Of a DNA stretch of 64,000 nucleotides, positions 10,271-21,638 are shown one piece after another. The position numbers and the translations under genes were made by a program. The notes below the pieces were generated by a model that saw only the letters and a program-made list of their open reading frames with translations, made no database searches and was not told the origin of the DNA. Origin of the DNA: Centroberyx gerrardi (taxonomy: Eukaryota; Chordata; Actinopteri; Beryciformes; Berycidae); the NCBI RefSeq assembly GCF_048128805.1, contig NC_136001.1, positions 9,988,001-10,052,000 of the forward strand, read 5' to 3'. Within the stretch, counting starts at the first letter, position 1; each line of letters begins with the position of its first letter.

Positions 10271-10794
10271 ATCATGAATTGCAATTTTCTTGTTCGGATT
10301 TTTCCTCTTCTTATACCTACTTTGCGATGATGAAAAAACGAAGTGTCTGCAAGTGTTTTCTGTTAAATTTTTCTCACTTAATTGATAGAGTTCTCCATCA
10401 TAGGTCCCATTGCTTGGAGACAAAATTAACATTAAAATGTGGCACGTAATCATCTATCCATAAAGTATACCTGTAAAATTCACGTGGAAATCTTATAGTA
10501 AACTTTTATGCACATCTGTAATCAGAAATGATGATCTGACATTATCTATGTTGTGTCACTCTATTTAAATGCAGTGGGTCATCTTGGGTCACCAAACCAA
10601 CTGAGACAATTTTCTTTGTGTCTCTGATTAAGTTTCAATGACATAATTTTGCTGAGTCATGATTTTGATACGATTCCCCATTCTACGTGTTGGAGTGTAA
10701 AGAGTTTAAAGTTAACTATTTCCCTCCTGAATGACGTCACATTTTGTAGCCTAATGTGATGTGCAATAAGACACACTTCTATTGTTCCACTAAT

Positions 10795-10885
10795 GAAAGC
10801 AGTGAATGGACAGAGTGTGGGAAACCAGGGAAAACTCACTCACAGAGCCGCTGTGGGACAATAGATCCAGACCTCGACCCTAGAG
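10795..10885 (+). promoter_or_regulatory. Spacer module A (CSL site), copies 3-4
   Basis: Duplicate of 2440-2530 with TGTGGGAA at 10816-10823. Confidence 0.6.
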
Positions 10886-11504
10886 GTTGAAAGGGGGCGC
10901 GGGTCTGAAAATGGAAACCCGCTGATCTGTTTCAAATCATTCAGCTGATTTTTAGTACTTTGTTGCAACAGTATGAATCGGCATTACCAGTTTCAAAAAT
11001 ATTTCCATTTGATCAATTGAAAAATAATATTTTTACAGTTGAACACAATCTATCACAAACTTTCAATCTCTGTGTCACTACACTGAGAAGTTAATTCACT
11101 TGCAATTCATCATTTTAAGTTACAGTTTGTATATTACTATTAATTTATATGTTTAAGTTCAGATATTTGTCTCAGAATTACATTCTCATGATACTTACCT
11201 TGGAAAACCAGTTGGTTGAAACTGTACATTGTTCAGTACATTGTATAGATGCCAGGCAGGTCAATGTCCAGCATGATGATATTTTGAAGATCCAATTCAC
11301 TTGTTCTCAGTGTATATTGTTTATGTTAAAGACTTAGTGGATTACCCAAGCAATTGATTTTGTGAGTTATGAATGATTTCTCTATCATCTTGTAACAATG
11401 ACAACTAATACTGATTATTTTCTATCTATTTCCAAATAAAATCTTGATGAGGTCGACCCCCTAAATAATAATGGTCACTGCTTGTGTGGAAGAGAATCCT
11501 CATT

Positions 11505-11650
11505 TAACAAGGCACACGCCAAACTTTCTGTCAATGGGCAGAGTGTGGGAAAGCTCTGGACAGCAGAGTCACACTTCAGTGTGATTAGCATCCTCAACCC
11601 CACCAGCACCGGACTATTCTCCAAGGTGAGTTGGCACACTTCAGGAATGA
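11505..11650 (+). promoter_or_regulatory. Spacer module B (CSL site), copies 3-4
   Basis: Duplicate of 3150-3295 with TGTGGGAA at 11544-11551. Confidence 0.6.
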
Positions 11651-11844
11651 GCTGTCTCAACCCCCCTCCCTCATGAGTAGAGCTGAAATTTTGATCCAAT
11701 TGGTGTTACACAGCAAGATACTGACTCTACGTTAATCTTCTCTGAAACAGATTGAAAGTTGACAAAAGTGATGATAAATTAATATTGGTGACATTTCTTG
11801 ATGGATTGATTTTTTATCATATTTTTTATATTATAAACCCTCAG

Positions 11845-12035
11845 AGCAGCCAATGGTGTTGTTTCCCTCCAGATGGTTGGTGACGTCAGGCTCTGTCTCT
11901 GTTACAACACACAGCCAACAGCCTTCACTAAAGCTCCATTCAAAGACCTTTTGTAGTGCACTGACCGCAGCACACAGGACTCAGTGTGGGAAACTGAGAT
12001 CAACTCTCTACTCACACCGACTACCGGCCATAAGA
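11845..12035 (+). promoter_or_regulatory. Spacer module C (CSL site), copies 3-4
   Basis: Duplicate of 3490-3680 with TGTGGGAA at 11985-11992 and the CRE-like GTGACGTCAG. Confidence 0.6.
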
Positions 12036-12414
12036 CAGAGACTGCTGGATGAGTGTTGTCTAAAGTTAGCTGTATATAAATATATACCAAGTAGTCTACA
12101 TCATTGACATTGATATCATTATATTGTTTTCTGGTACCTTGAGGTGTTGAACTCCAAAATGAAATTCAAATTAAAACTGGAGAACATCTTTTCACCCAGG
12201 TTTTTATAAATTTATTTAACCACAAGATAAGCCTGTATATAACCATGCATCTAACTGAATTATGAATACATAATGGCAGAAATATTACTTGGTTTATTGG
12301 TTGTGGATCAATATCAAAGCTCACACTCAGACATTACATGTAGCAATCCATTTCGATTGACTAGTTTTCACTGAGTGAAATCATACAGCATGTTAAGAGA
12401 TCTACTCTATTTCA

Positions 12415-12794
12415 GTCTCCCACGTGTGTGATGGGATGATGAGCGTGTGCTCAGTCAAAGTCATTGATCCCAACATGAGGCAGCAGATCTGCTCTCTCTG
12501 CAGGGTCACCACTTTCCCAGATTCACACAGAGCTCTGTGAGTCTCTCTCCATCACCCCCAGTCCTCCACCTGTTCCCCTGAGATCTAACCATTGTCCCCC
12601 AGCAATAAGAGCATTCAGCATGTTGCATCCCTTATTGTCTTACCAAGCTCTCTGATTGGTTGAGACTGTGAGAAAGTCCAACCAGACCAAGACCCACACA
12701 TTCAAATGGAGATTTGGGACTATAAATAGGAGGGATGAAGCCAGCAGAGATCAGATTCTCTCTACAGAAACCTCTACAGCACAGAGATCCAGCC
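12415..12794 (+). promoter_or_regulatory. her4: her4 copy 4 promoter core
   Basis: CTCCCACGTG joins a CSL-like half (GTGGGAG on the minus strand) to the E-box at 12421-12426. TGTGAGAA is at 12667-12674 and TATAAATA at 12721-12728. Confidence 0.75.
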
Positions 12795-13401
12795 ATGGCT
12801 CCTACAATCACTTCAGCAATGACCAATTCTCAGGAGCAGCTGACTCTGACACACAAGGTAAATTGAAGGCTCAAGATCATGGACACTTCAACATCATCCA
12901 TGTTCCTACTGATTCATCTTCATGTTATTCTCCAGAATAAGTTTATTAATGACTTTCTTCCTCCTGCAGCTCAGAAAGCCAGTGGTGGAGAAGTTACGCA
13001 GAGAGCGAATCAACAGCAGCATTGAGCAGCTCAAGTCTCTCCTGGGTCCAGAGTTCCTCAAACAGCAGCCTGACTCCAAGCTGGAGAAAGCAGACATCCT
13101 GGAGATGACAGTTTGCTTCCTGACACGACAGCAGCAGCACCAACCTGTGGACTCAGCAGCTGTCAATCAGGGCTACTCCAGGTGTGTCCAAGAGGTGGAG
13201 CACTTCCTGTCCAAGGAGGAGGTGAAGACACAGTCCCAGAGAAGACTGCTGAACCACTTCCACAACCTGCAGTCTTCCTCTGATCAGAACCTGAGAGAGG
13301 CTGGCTTGTCTCTTCTGAGCTGCCCAGTCCAGACCAGCATCAGCAAAGAGAAGAGTCCAGTCCACAGCAAAGAGAAGAGTCCAGTCCACAGCGCCCTCTG
13401 A
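12795..13401 (+). CDS. her4: Her4 copy 4, lacks WRPW
   Basis: Exons 12795-12857 and 12970-13401 give 164 residues. The intron is 112 bases, three shorter than usual, by a small deletion in the pyrimidine tract. The protein equals copy 2 in exon 2: two KEKSPVHS repeats and the TGG-to-TGA change that removes WRPW. Exon 1 has Thr in place of copy 2's Ile near residue 10. DNA-binding and Orange regions are intact. It could be a non-repressing competitor or simply a decaying duplicate; the sequence cannot decide. Confidence 0.9.
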
Positions 13402-14320
13402 AGGCCGTGGTAGAGATCTGCAGACTGGAGCTCACACCACACAAACTGAAATGACCATATTGGTCAAAGATTACTTGAACTGAATTGGTCAAAATTCAAA
13501 GACTTGTTCTTCTGTATGCACAGAAGGTCTTTTGATTACTTTTGTTTGAGTTTCAAACTTTCTTGATTTGCAAAATGTTATTTCCCAAGGAAATTATTAA
13601 ACTTAGCAACAATATCTTTCATGTTAAGAAAGAGAACATCTTGTCATGCATGTTGCATGAATCAAGTCTCATGTGAGATGAATCAGCTGTTACTATTTTG
13701 TGTAATTTTATGATGTATGATATGGTAGAGTAATACACTATAATGACATGTTTTACCTCTTGATTATTAGTGATCAATTTCATAGAAAGTTTTCATTGTC
13801 CATTGTATGGACATTTTGCAGCTTGACCTCATACTTTTAATCTCTGTGATTATTCAAGACTGATCTGTTTTAAGATCAACATTTCTTTTTATCCTTTTGT
13901 TTAAAGGCTATTTTTAAACTGATACTGTCACATTTTAGTGACACTGCCATTATAATGAGAATGTACATCTTCTTGCTCTGTGAGCATTGTTGACCTAACT
14001 GGCCATTAATTAACCTGCTCTCATCACTTTGTGATTAGCAATGCCTGATCTGTTTTAACATCACATTTTCTCCATTCTTGTTATCAAGTCAAAGATATTA
14101 TGTTCATTTTGAACAATGCATTATGGAAAAGGGAGTAATGTTTACTCCTATTCATGTGTCTTTTATAAAGACAGCTGTTCAATATCCTCTACTCTGTTTG
14201 AGTACAATGTGTCTTGGAGAGTCTCCAAGGTTTTGTTGTGATGTGTCATCACCTCTATCTGCCTTCACTTAAGGCATTTGTACCTGATGTGTTGCACTGT
14301 GTGTGTTGGAATAAACAAAC
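13402..14320 (+). other. her4: her4 copy 4 3' UTR
   Basis: Close duplicate of 5187-6115 with AATAAA at 14310-14315. The hairpin series is kept, including GGAGTAA-TGT-TTACTCC. Confidence 0.65.
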
Positions 14321-14774
14321 ATCAATTGCAATCTTGGTGTCCTTTGAATTTTTCTCCCTTCAGCAGTAAATTTTTCCATCACAGTTTTATAGTTCTCTTA
14401 CCTTATTATTTCCATACAGTATGCCTTTAAATTTTGTCTATACCCAAAGTATGTTTCTTGCTAGATTGAATCTTATAGCAATTCCATACCATTGTACAAT
14501 GGGGGGTTATAATGAATTTACATTTACATGATAACATTCAGTTCAAATGGGTCGTCTTGGGTCAGCAAACCAACTGAATCAGAGACACAAAGATTTATTT
14601 GTGTCTCTGATTAAGTTTCAGTTACATCACTTTGCTGACTCATGATTTTTTTGGAACAATTTCTGATTCCAGGTGTTTGGATGTAAAGAGTTTAAAGTTA
14701 ACTGTTTCCCTCCTGAATGAGGTCAGACTGTGAAGTCTAATATGATGTGTAATAATAATACATACTTCTATTGT

Positions 14775-15710
14775 GTCTCCAATGAAATCAGTGAACTCAC
14801 AGAGCCGCTGTGGGACAATAGATCCAGACCTTGACCCTGAAGAGACAGAGGTCAAAATGTGGGTCTCTGAATTGAAACCTGCTAATCTGTTACAATCTAT
14901 TCCTCTGATTCTTTACTGTTAAGTTGCAACAACATGAATCAGCATCACCAGTTTTAAAAGTACGTTGAAGAGCTGCCAGGCAAGTCACTCTCCAGCACTA
15001 TGATCACTTTGAAGGCCCATTTCACCTGTTGTATTCAGTGTGTAGCCTATTTATTATGTTGAAAAGTAATTGTATTATCCAAACTTATGAGTTGTTTATT
15101 TATGAATGAATACTCTAATTCTACCATCTTTGCATCAATTACAAACAATGCTGACTTTTGATCTTTTTCCAAACAAAATCTTGATGATGTTTAACCTTGA
15201 AAAACTGAATACATAATGTTTGAGTGGAATAAAATTAGCATTTAACAAGGCACACGCCAAACTTTCAATGGGCAGAGTGTGGGAAAGCTCTGGACAGCAG
15301 AGTCACACTTCAGTGTGATTAGCATCCTCAACCCCACCAGCACCGGACTATTCTCCAAGGGGAGTTGGCACACTTCAGGAAGCAGCTGAATCTTGCTCAT
15401 GTTTAGTGCTGGAATTCTTTATCCAAGAAGGGTCGGAGTTTAGGTTTTTGATGTTACACAGCATGATTCTGACTGTACGTTCGTCATTTCTGAACCTGAT
15501 CAAAGTTCACAAAAGAGACGCCGATTTTGTATTAGTGATGCTTGTTGATGGATTGTTTTTATAATCTTTTTTGAATTATAAACCTCCATATCGCCAACTG
15601 TGCTGTGTTTCCCTCCAGATGGTTAGTGACGTCACTAAAGCTCCATTCAAAGCAGCACACAGGACTCAGTGTGGGAAACTAAGATAAACTCTCTACTCAC
15701 ACTGACTACC
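14775..15710 (+). promoter_or_regulatory. Orphan A-B-C module set upstream of the her-like gene
   Basis: The three spacer modules follow copy 4 although the next gene is the degenerate her-type gene, not her4. Module A (14775-14850) has lost its TGTGGGAA site through a short deletion and keeps only TGTGGGAC. Module B keeps TGTGGGAA (15278-15285) and so does module C (15670-15677). The array homology ends at about 15720. Confidence 0.55.
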
Positions 15711-15897
15711 AGGACAACCTACCAGGATTTATTCCAAACAAACCGCTGTTGCTGCTGCCGCTGCCGGAAACTTAAAATTCATCATTCCTGTGCGCCACAA
15801 GATTTTTACCCAGAGAGACCTAACCGTCTCCAGGTGTTTAGAACAGCAAATGTAAAAGCTTTCATGAACTGGGTATAGTTTTAGTGACTATTGTATT

Positions 15898-16340
15898 ATA
15901 TTCATTCATTCATCCATTCATTCATCCATTCATTCAATCAATCATTCATTCATTCAATCTTTATTTAGTTCTCGGAAGACACACTGACCCTCTTTTCCAG
16001 TGGTGCTGAGATTACAAACAAATAGTCACAAGCAACAAAAGGGGGAAAAAAAAGAAAGAGAAAATCAATGAATATATAAACAATTAAATAAATAAACACA
16101 AAGACAATTCTAAAAGAGAATCACATTGATTCACATAGATCAGTCCATCCTCGCAAGATGAGAGATATCAAAAGTGCATCAGTTAAAGCAGGTGCAATAA
16201 AGGGTAACCAGAGTTGATATCCTCGACAGGAAATGAAAGAGAATAAACTTTCTGTGAGTCCTGTAAAACATTCCAAGTCTGTGGAGCACAAAATTTAAAA
16301 GCAGTCTTTACGACTATTTGGTGACGGCAAAAGTCAAATT
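15898..16340 (-). mobile_element. Probable non-LTR retroelement 3' end with GAAT tail
   Basis: Read on the minus strand the block ends ...GAACTAAATAAAGATTG followed by a (GAAT/GATT)n tail (15901-15965 on the plus strand). This pattern is typical of fish LINE-like 3' ends. No coding domain was recognised. It lies exactly where the her4 array homology ends. Confidence 0.45.
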
Positions 16341-16439
16341 TATGAAAATGTTATGAATTATTACTTATACAAGTCTAAGTCATACACAGGCATATTGGTT
16401 AATGTAGGTAAACATTATACAAAGCTGTCTGAGCTGAGT

Positions 16440-16800
16440 TTAGGTGGGTTTACCCTCAACCACATTCCTGCTAATCTCCCTCCCATCTGTCTGTGTCTCT
16501 ATCTGTTGTCTGTGCAGAGGCTCAGGTTTCCCAGTTCCCCTCCTCTGAGCTCCCACAGCTCCCTGCACAAGGCTGAACGTGCCCCAGTCACACGCCCTCC
16601 TCTCTCTCTCCGGAGCTGGGAGCCACAGCGACACACGGCTTCCCACACTTCTGTATGCAGCCTGCTCAGCCGCGCACACAATAGAAGTGTGTCTGCTCTC
16701 ACAAAGCCTCAGGACAGTTCCCATGCAGGGACAGGAGGGGGGCTTTAGGGCCACTTCACAGATAAACCATCTGGTTTAGTTGTAACTCATTGCTGAGACA
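16440..16800. promoter_or_regulatory. GC-richer non-coding block with CSL site upstream of her-like gene
   Basis: A GC-rich island in AT-rich surroundings, with TTCCCACA (16640-16647; TGTGGGAA on the minus strand). Open frames here on both strands show no recognisable domain. It is possibly an enhancer of the her cluster; weak evidence. Confidence 0.3.
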
Positions 16801-17860
16801 CACAGCGTGAGGAAAAACAACATTGGAACATTATGGGATTAGGGTCTGATGAAATAATTTACCTGTTTATTCAAAGATTTTTCTTTGTTGTCTGATGAAT
16901 GAGAGTATTTTCAAGTTATATTCACTTCCTTATGTCTGCATTTGTCGTACTTTGCAGAAATGGGCTTCATTTGCTTGAGTGAGAAGCTGGTAATGTGCTG
17001 TGAATGCAGGGTTTAAATTCCTGTCTCATATCCCTCCTGTCTAGTTTTTAAAGTACTGCCTATATGCAATGTTGAACAAGGTGGACTGTCTACTATCCAT
17101 TCTCCTTAAAGAAAAAAAACAACCCAGCCTAAAATAGAATTGATGCATTATTCCCACGATCTTCATTTTTGTGAACATGAACAATTCTTTTTCACACACA
17201 GGTAGAATCCAGAGAGGGAGTGCTTGATATAGTGTATAACGGTTGTATAAATGCCAGTAGCTGGAATTATGTTTTTTCAAAGCACCTCACAGTTTTTGGC
17301 ATTAGTGTTTTCAATATGAGCGGTTCCATCAGCAGTGTGTATGAGGCGGAATTTGTGGACTTAGAGAAATTTTCTTTGAACTTATATATCCAAATGAGCT
17401 TCATTTCACAGTACTATTAACAGTTCTGAACCAGAAAATTAGCCCATACTGTGTACCTGAAACTGAATTTCAATGCCAAAGGATCAGAGAGTGTTGCTTG
17501 ATGACATGTAGACAAATTAGCTATTTTGTTCCTCATGCTCATGTACACACATCTTAACTGAACTGTTGAAAGTTTCTTTTGAAGGATGGATTTTTGCGCT
17601 CAGAATAGAAGAAAAAAGAACAAGAAAGTACTTTATTTTATCTTTATTCAACATTCTTGCCATTACTAATGGCTCAGTGCTATATCAGTTCATATTCTCT
17701 ATCTAAACATCACGGTAGGGAACAAGATTTTCCTGTGTCCACATGAGGAAAACCATTTTCCCAGGGAATAATTTTTCTGACCTCGCTGATGTATGCCATA
17801 CAGAACAGCATCCCACCTGTTCTGTGTGGCAGCCATTAAATTCAGTCTATTGTTCCGAGC
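16801..17860. other. Unassigned intergenic stretch
   Basis: AT-rich DNA between the GC-richer block and the her-like promoter. No gene, RNA or clear repeat was seen. Confidence 0.4.
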
Positions 17861-18088
17861 TCCAAGCCTCCTGATTGGCCAAACAGCAGAGACAGCTCAG
17901 GATGAGGAGCATAAATGCGGAGTGGAGATACAGACGTCAAAGGAGAAGATCCTCTGAACACACGCAAGACCAGCTGCAAAAGGACAGGAGCAACAGCGAC
18001 TCAATCACAAGGCCTCTTGCGAACAAACTTGCAGCAAAACTTCATTTTTTTCTGAGAAAATCTACAAACTCAAGAAACAAATCTGAAA
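17861..18088 (+). promoter_or_regulatory. Promoter and 5' UTR of the her-like gene
   Basis: An inverted CCAAT box in CTGATTGGCC (17870-17879) and a TATA-like CATAAATG (about 17910) sit at roughly the same spacing as in her4 promoters. No proximal CSL site of the TGTGAGAA type was found. Confidence 0.5.
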
Positions 18089-18566
18089 ATGTCTTCCTAC
18101 TTGGACCTTGCTATTCAGGACAGCGTGAAGGAGCAGCTCTTTAGGTAAGCCAAGGCTCTGTTTCACTGAATACTTATGGACCATACCAAACTGCTCTCAG
18201 ATGTAAACTCCACATGTTGGAACACAGTTTTTATTTCATTCAATTCTCCCAGCCTTCACCAAACTGACAAACAAACAGTTCAAGGTTATTTCTATGACAC
18301 AATGTATTAATGATTGCTTTTTTTCCTCTAGGTGCAAACTCCACATGTTGGAGAGGAAATGCAGCAGTGGAGTGGAGAAGCTGAAGGCTCTGATTGGAGT
18401 GCACCTGCAGAATGGGATCCCTGCTTCGGACATCCTGGAGAAAACAGTGTCCTTCTTCACCCTGAGAAAGGCCCTGCTGTCACACAACGGCTACTCCAAA
18501 TATTCAAGGGAGATTCTGCGTCTCTTTCCCGCCTCAGAGGAAGACGTGGCTCCACTGTGCCTTTAA
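18089..18566 (+). CDS. Degenerate her/Hes-family HLH protein without basic region or WRPW
   Basis: Exons 18089-18144 and 18332-18566 (GT-AG, phase 2) give 96 residues. The her4 pattern is recognisable: helix 1 (SSGVEKLKALIG), helix 2 (ASDILEKTVSFF) and an Orange-like start (NGYSKYSREI). The RRER core of the basic region is replaced by LERK, the E-box-contacting Glu position is not kept, and the loop is short. There is no WRPW; the protein ends APLCL. It therefore looks like an HLH-only partner that could sequester Hes/Her proteins, in the manner of Id (inference). It may be the orthologue of a second cluster member such as zebrafish her2, but I could not compare them. An intact frame, splice sites and promoter elements argue that it is a real gene. 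Confidence 0.7.
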
Positions 18567-19600
18567 TGATGACCAGGAGAACATGAATGGACTCAGAAGT
18601 CTGAGGAACTGCCTCGAAACTCTTGAAGTTTGTTGAGTTGTCCCAAAATGGACTGTAATTGATTTGAGTGATATTGACTGCACCTGTATGTGTGTGTGTT
18701 CCATATCTGCTGATTCCTCAGAAATGCATTATATGCATTGTGACAAGCAGTTGTACTAAGACCAATAAGGATGTATAGCCTTATTCAGACATTTTGGAGA
18801 AGACTATGTCTTTCTTGACTCATAACATTCGGGATAATCCAAATGTTCATGGGAGATTCCACATCTCTTTCCCGCCTCGGAAGAAGTGGTTTAAATCAAC
18901 CTTTAACAATGGCCAGGGAAAGAAGAATGGGTTGAGAGTCAAAGGTGAAGGGGTCACTGCCTGAGCAGAGTCAGCAGCTAACTTATAAATTATGGAACTG
19001 CTGTGCTGCTTCATGTTGGGGTTTACCATTCTAGTGGGTGGAGCTTTCTTTTGAACAAGACCCCAGATGATAGATCCTGTCGCTTAAGTATGCAGAAATT
19101 ATAAAGCTGCTGCTATACATTTGCATATGGGTGGATGCATACTATAAAATATGTTTAAATAATGATGCACCAAAGTTGGTGTTTCAGCAAAAGCCTCAGT
19201 ATTTTGGGTTCTTTAAAAACGCTTTCTAAGAAACACAATGATTTCTCAATTCTAAATTTTTCAAAATTTTTACAGCCCAACTGCGGTAAAATATGTCTAA
19301 AATCTTGCAGTATACATCCAGCCTAAGCAGAGTAGTGCTACCCTATTCTTTCTGTGAAAATATAGGCTTATAATGTATGATTACAACTTAAATACCTCAC
19401 TGCCTTGTTTCAAGGTTTAACATGTTGCCTTCACAAACACCAACCTTTCTTTTGAAAAGGGATTTGGTATTGTTTTGTATATAACTGTATAGCACAGACA
19501 GATATATTGTTCTGTCCATCAGTTTTGTCACCAAAGTGGATTTAATTTTGTTTCTGTGCTGTTGCAAATTTCACGTGAATAAATATTCAACAGATTCTAA
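18567..19600 (+). other. 3' flank of the her-like gene with poly(A) signal
   Basis: AATAAA at 19578-19583 is a plausible end of the transcript. The exon 2 relic lies inside this stretch. Confidence 0.4.
18784..18920 (+). pseudogene. Broken duplicate of the her-like exon 2
   Basis: Parallels the last part of exon 2 (about 18425-18575): CAGACATTTTGGAGAAGACT matches the DILEKT codons, then a shorter middle, then GGGAGATTCCACATCTCTTT and CCCGCCTCGGAAGAAG matching the EILRLFPASEE segment, and finally TTTAACAATGGCCAGG beside TTTAATGATGACCAGG. Codons are missing and the frame is lost. Confidence 0.75.
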
Positions 19601-21600
19601 CTTTCTCTTTTTCATGTCAGCTCATTCCAGTTAACTTTTTGGGTATAGCATCATTAAACCCCTTCATCGTTTACCCAGCTTGATACATATTTGTTATGAT
19701 TATATATTTGTTATGGCTATATATTTATATAGGATTAATCATAATTATACTTTTATATTTGATAAGAAAAATATATGTTAAACTACATGTAATGTTATTA
19801 CTTTTCATTTTCATATTAATGTGAAAGAGATTTTTTTTGCCACAGAATGATCAATGATCAGTTAATCCACTTGGTTATATTATTGACTTTCCATATTCAT
19901 TAATAACTTGTGAAGGCACACTGAAAACACAAAGCTGTGGAAGAGCTTTTTAAATTGTCCAATTATTAGTGTCAGATGTGGCTAGTTCAGGATTTGAGTT
20001 AGCAACAATTACTGAAAAACACTTTAAGCCAGGACCGAGCTTTTTGAGCATTGGAATCAATGCTACATAGATGCTCCCAATTCACTGTAGTTTCCCTTTA
20101 GCAATACATTTAAAATCCCCACAGGCTGCAGCATTGCCTGCTCTCCCACTGACCCTGTGTTGCCACCAATATACAGGCTACAACACACGGTATGTGAAGT
20201 CAATAAATAGCTAATAAAAAAATCCATTGTAATAATGGTAATAAAGACCTGTGATAATTTTCACAAGGTAATTGTAATTTCTCAGGGTTTCCTACACTGC
20301 CCTAAAAAAGTTACAGTATAAATGTATTTTTTGTTTTTCAAAGGTCAAATGCCATGACTCAAGTTTAGATTTCATTTGAACAAAGATTAGACCCATATGT
20401 GCTACTAAGCAATATATATTATCCACTTCTGTACCAATAATACTTTTGTCAGGACAGGAGATAATGAAGATAAAGATAATGAAGTCATTTTTCTCAGTTT
20501 CACTCTGTCTAACTCTTATGTAGTTACCGCCCTTTAGCTTTGCAGGGTAGTACAGTGCAGCAGTTCAGGGTTCAGTGCCTCACTCAGTGGCGCTGATGTT
20601 AGACACCATAGATGTGACATCAGCCACAAGTTCACAGCTGGAATACACACTCATGGTCAGTGCCAAGGGGTGAACCAGCTTATCCTCCTGCTTATTGGCC
20701 TCTGCCTCTCTATGTCCTGGCCAACAGGTTTTCAGGAATGTAACGTCCATCATAGCTGTCTAATATCTTTTGATGATGCACAATCTTTGTTTTTTTACAA
20801 ATACATACCAAAAATCAAGAATCAGGCCCTGAGCTACTGAACATATGCAATAGGTGCATTTTGCTCCTCAGATTTAGCAACAGGTAATGTAATTCAGACA
20901 TTTGACTCAAAAGGAAAAACAAATATACACTCACATTGAACCAGCTCTGCATGTTTCAGGCATCATGTGGTTTTGTTGTCCTTTGCTGTAAAACAAATGC
21001 TGGAATACTTACTGGGTCAACATCTGTTGATGTATTGGCAATAAAGAGACAAGCAAACTCTGAATTTTCTGTGATTGTTTTATTTCGCATCCACTTGGCT
21101 TGAAGAGATACATTCATCTGAGACATTTTCCAAACAATAACAACCCCTTCATTGAAGGTAAGAGTGCTGTCACTCACAGAGCGATAAAGCAGCACGTTTG
21201 TTTTGATAAGATTTCTCTCAACAGAGAGTATACTAAAACTCATCTGCTAAAATGCAGATAATTTGTTATAAGATGTAACATCAGAATGAGCATGTTTCAT
21301 CAATAGCATATTTGAATGTCAACATCTAAAGTTCAAATATTCTGAACGTGAAAAAAGTTCACAAATATTACCCCCTGAAAGGAGAAAAAATATACTGACA
21401 TTGTCAGTGTTATTGTCATTCCCTTGGGGAACAAGAGGTAATGTTTACTTTACAAGAAAAAAATAGTTTTTCTGCAAATATTACAGTAACAAAGAAACTG
21501 GCCTTTTCAAAAGGCAAAGAATCTAATACAAAATATGCAAAATAAGATGACCACAAATAAGAGGACAAAGTTGAAAGCCTTTGTACAAGTGGTTGTACAA
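19601..21600. other. Unassigned intergenic stretch
   Basis: AT-rich DNA between the tail-to-tail her-like gene and her4 copy 5. Short open frames show no domain or codon bias. A segment near 20520-20750 resembles dispersed fish repeats, but no family was identified. Confidence 0.4.
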
Positions 21601-21638
21601 CATTAGTCCGGTTCTCTTTAACACAAGTCTGCAGGCCT

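Larger units (their letters stand above)
10025..15720. repeat. Segmental duplicate of about 1670-7990
   Basis: The block with copy 4 repeats the block with copy 2 at an offset of 8355 bases on the left and about 8209-8218 on the right. The stretch 1680-3765 versus 10035-12120 is nearly identical by eye, including non-coding DNA. Differences include the MITE at 3770-3889 and small indels further right. This points to a recent tandem duplication or conversion. Confidence 0.85.

Noticed and set aside
16353-16748. 131-residue frame and an overlapping reverse frame in the GC-richer block
   Set aside because: No domain, and both strands are open because of base composition. More likely regulatory DNA.
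17875-18144. 89-residue frame over the her-like promoter and exon 1
   Set aside because: Reads through the TATA-like element and 5' UTR in another frame. The ATG at 18089 gives the protein that joins to the HLH exon.
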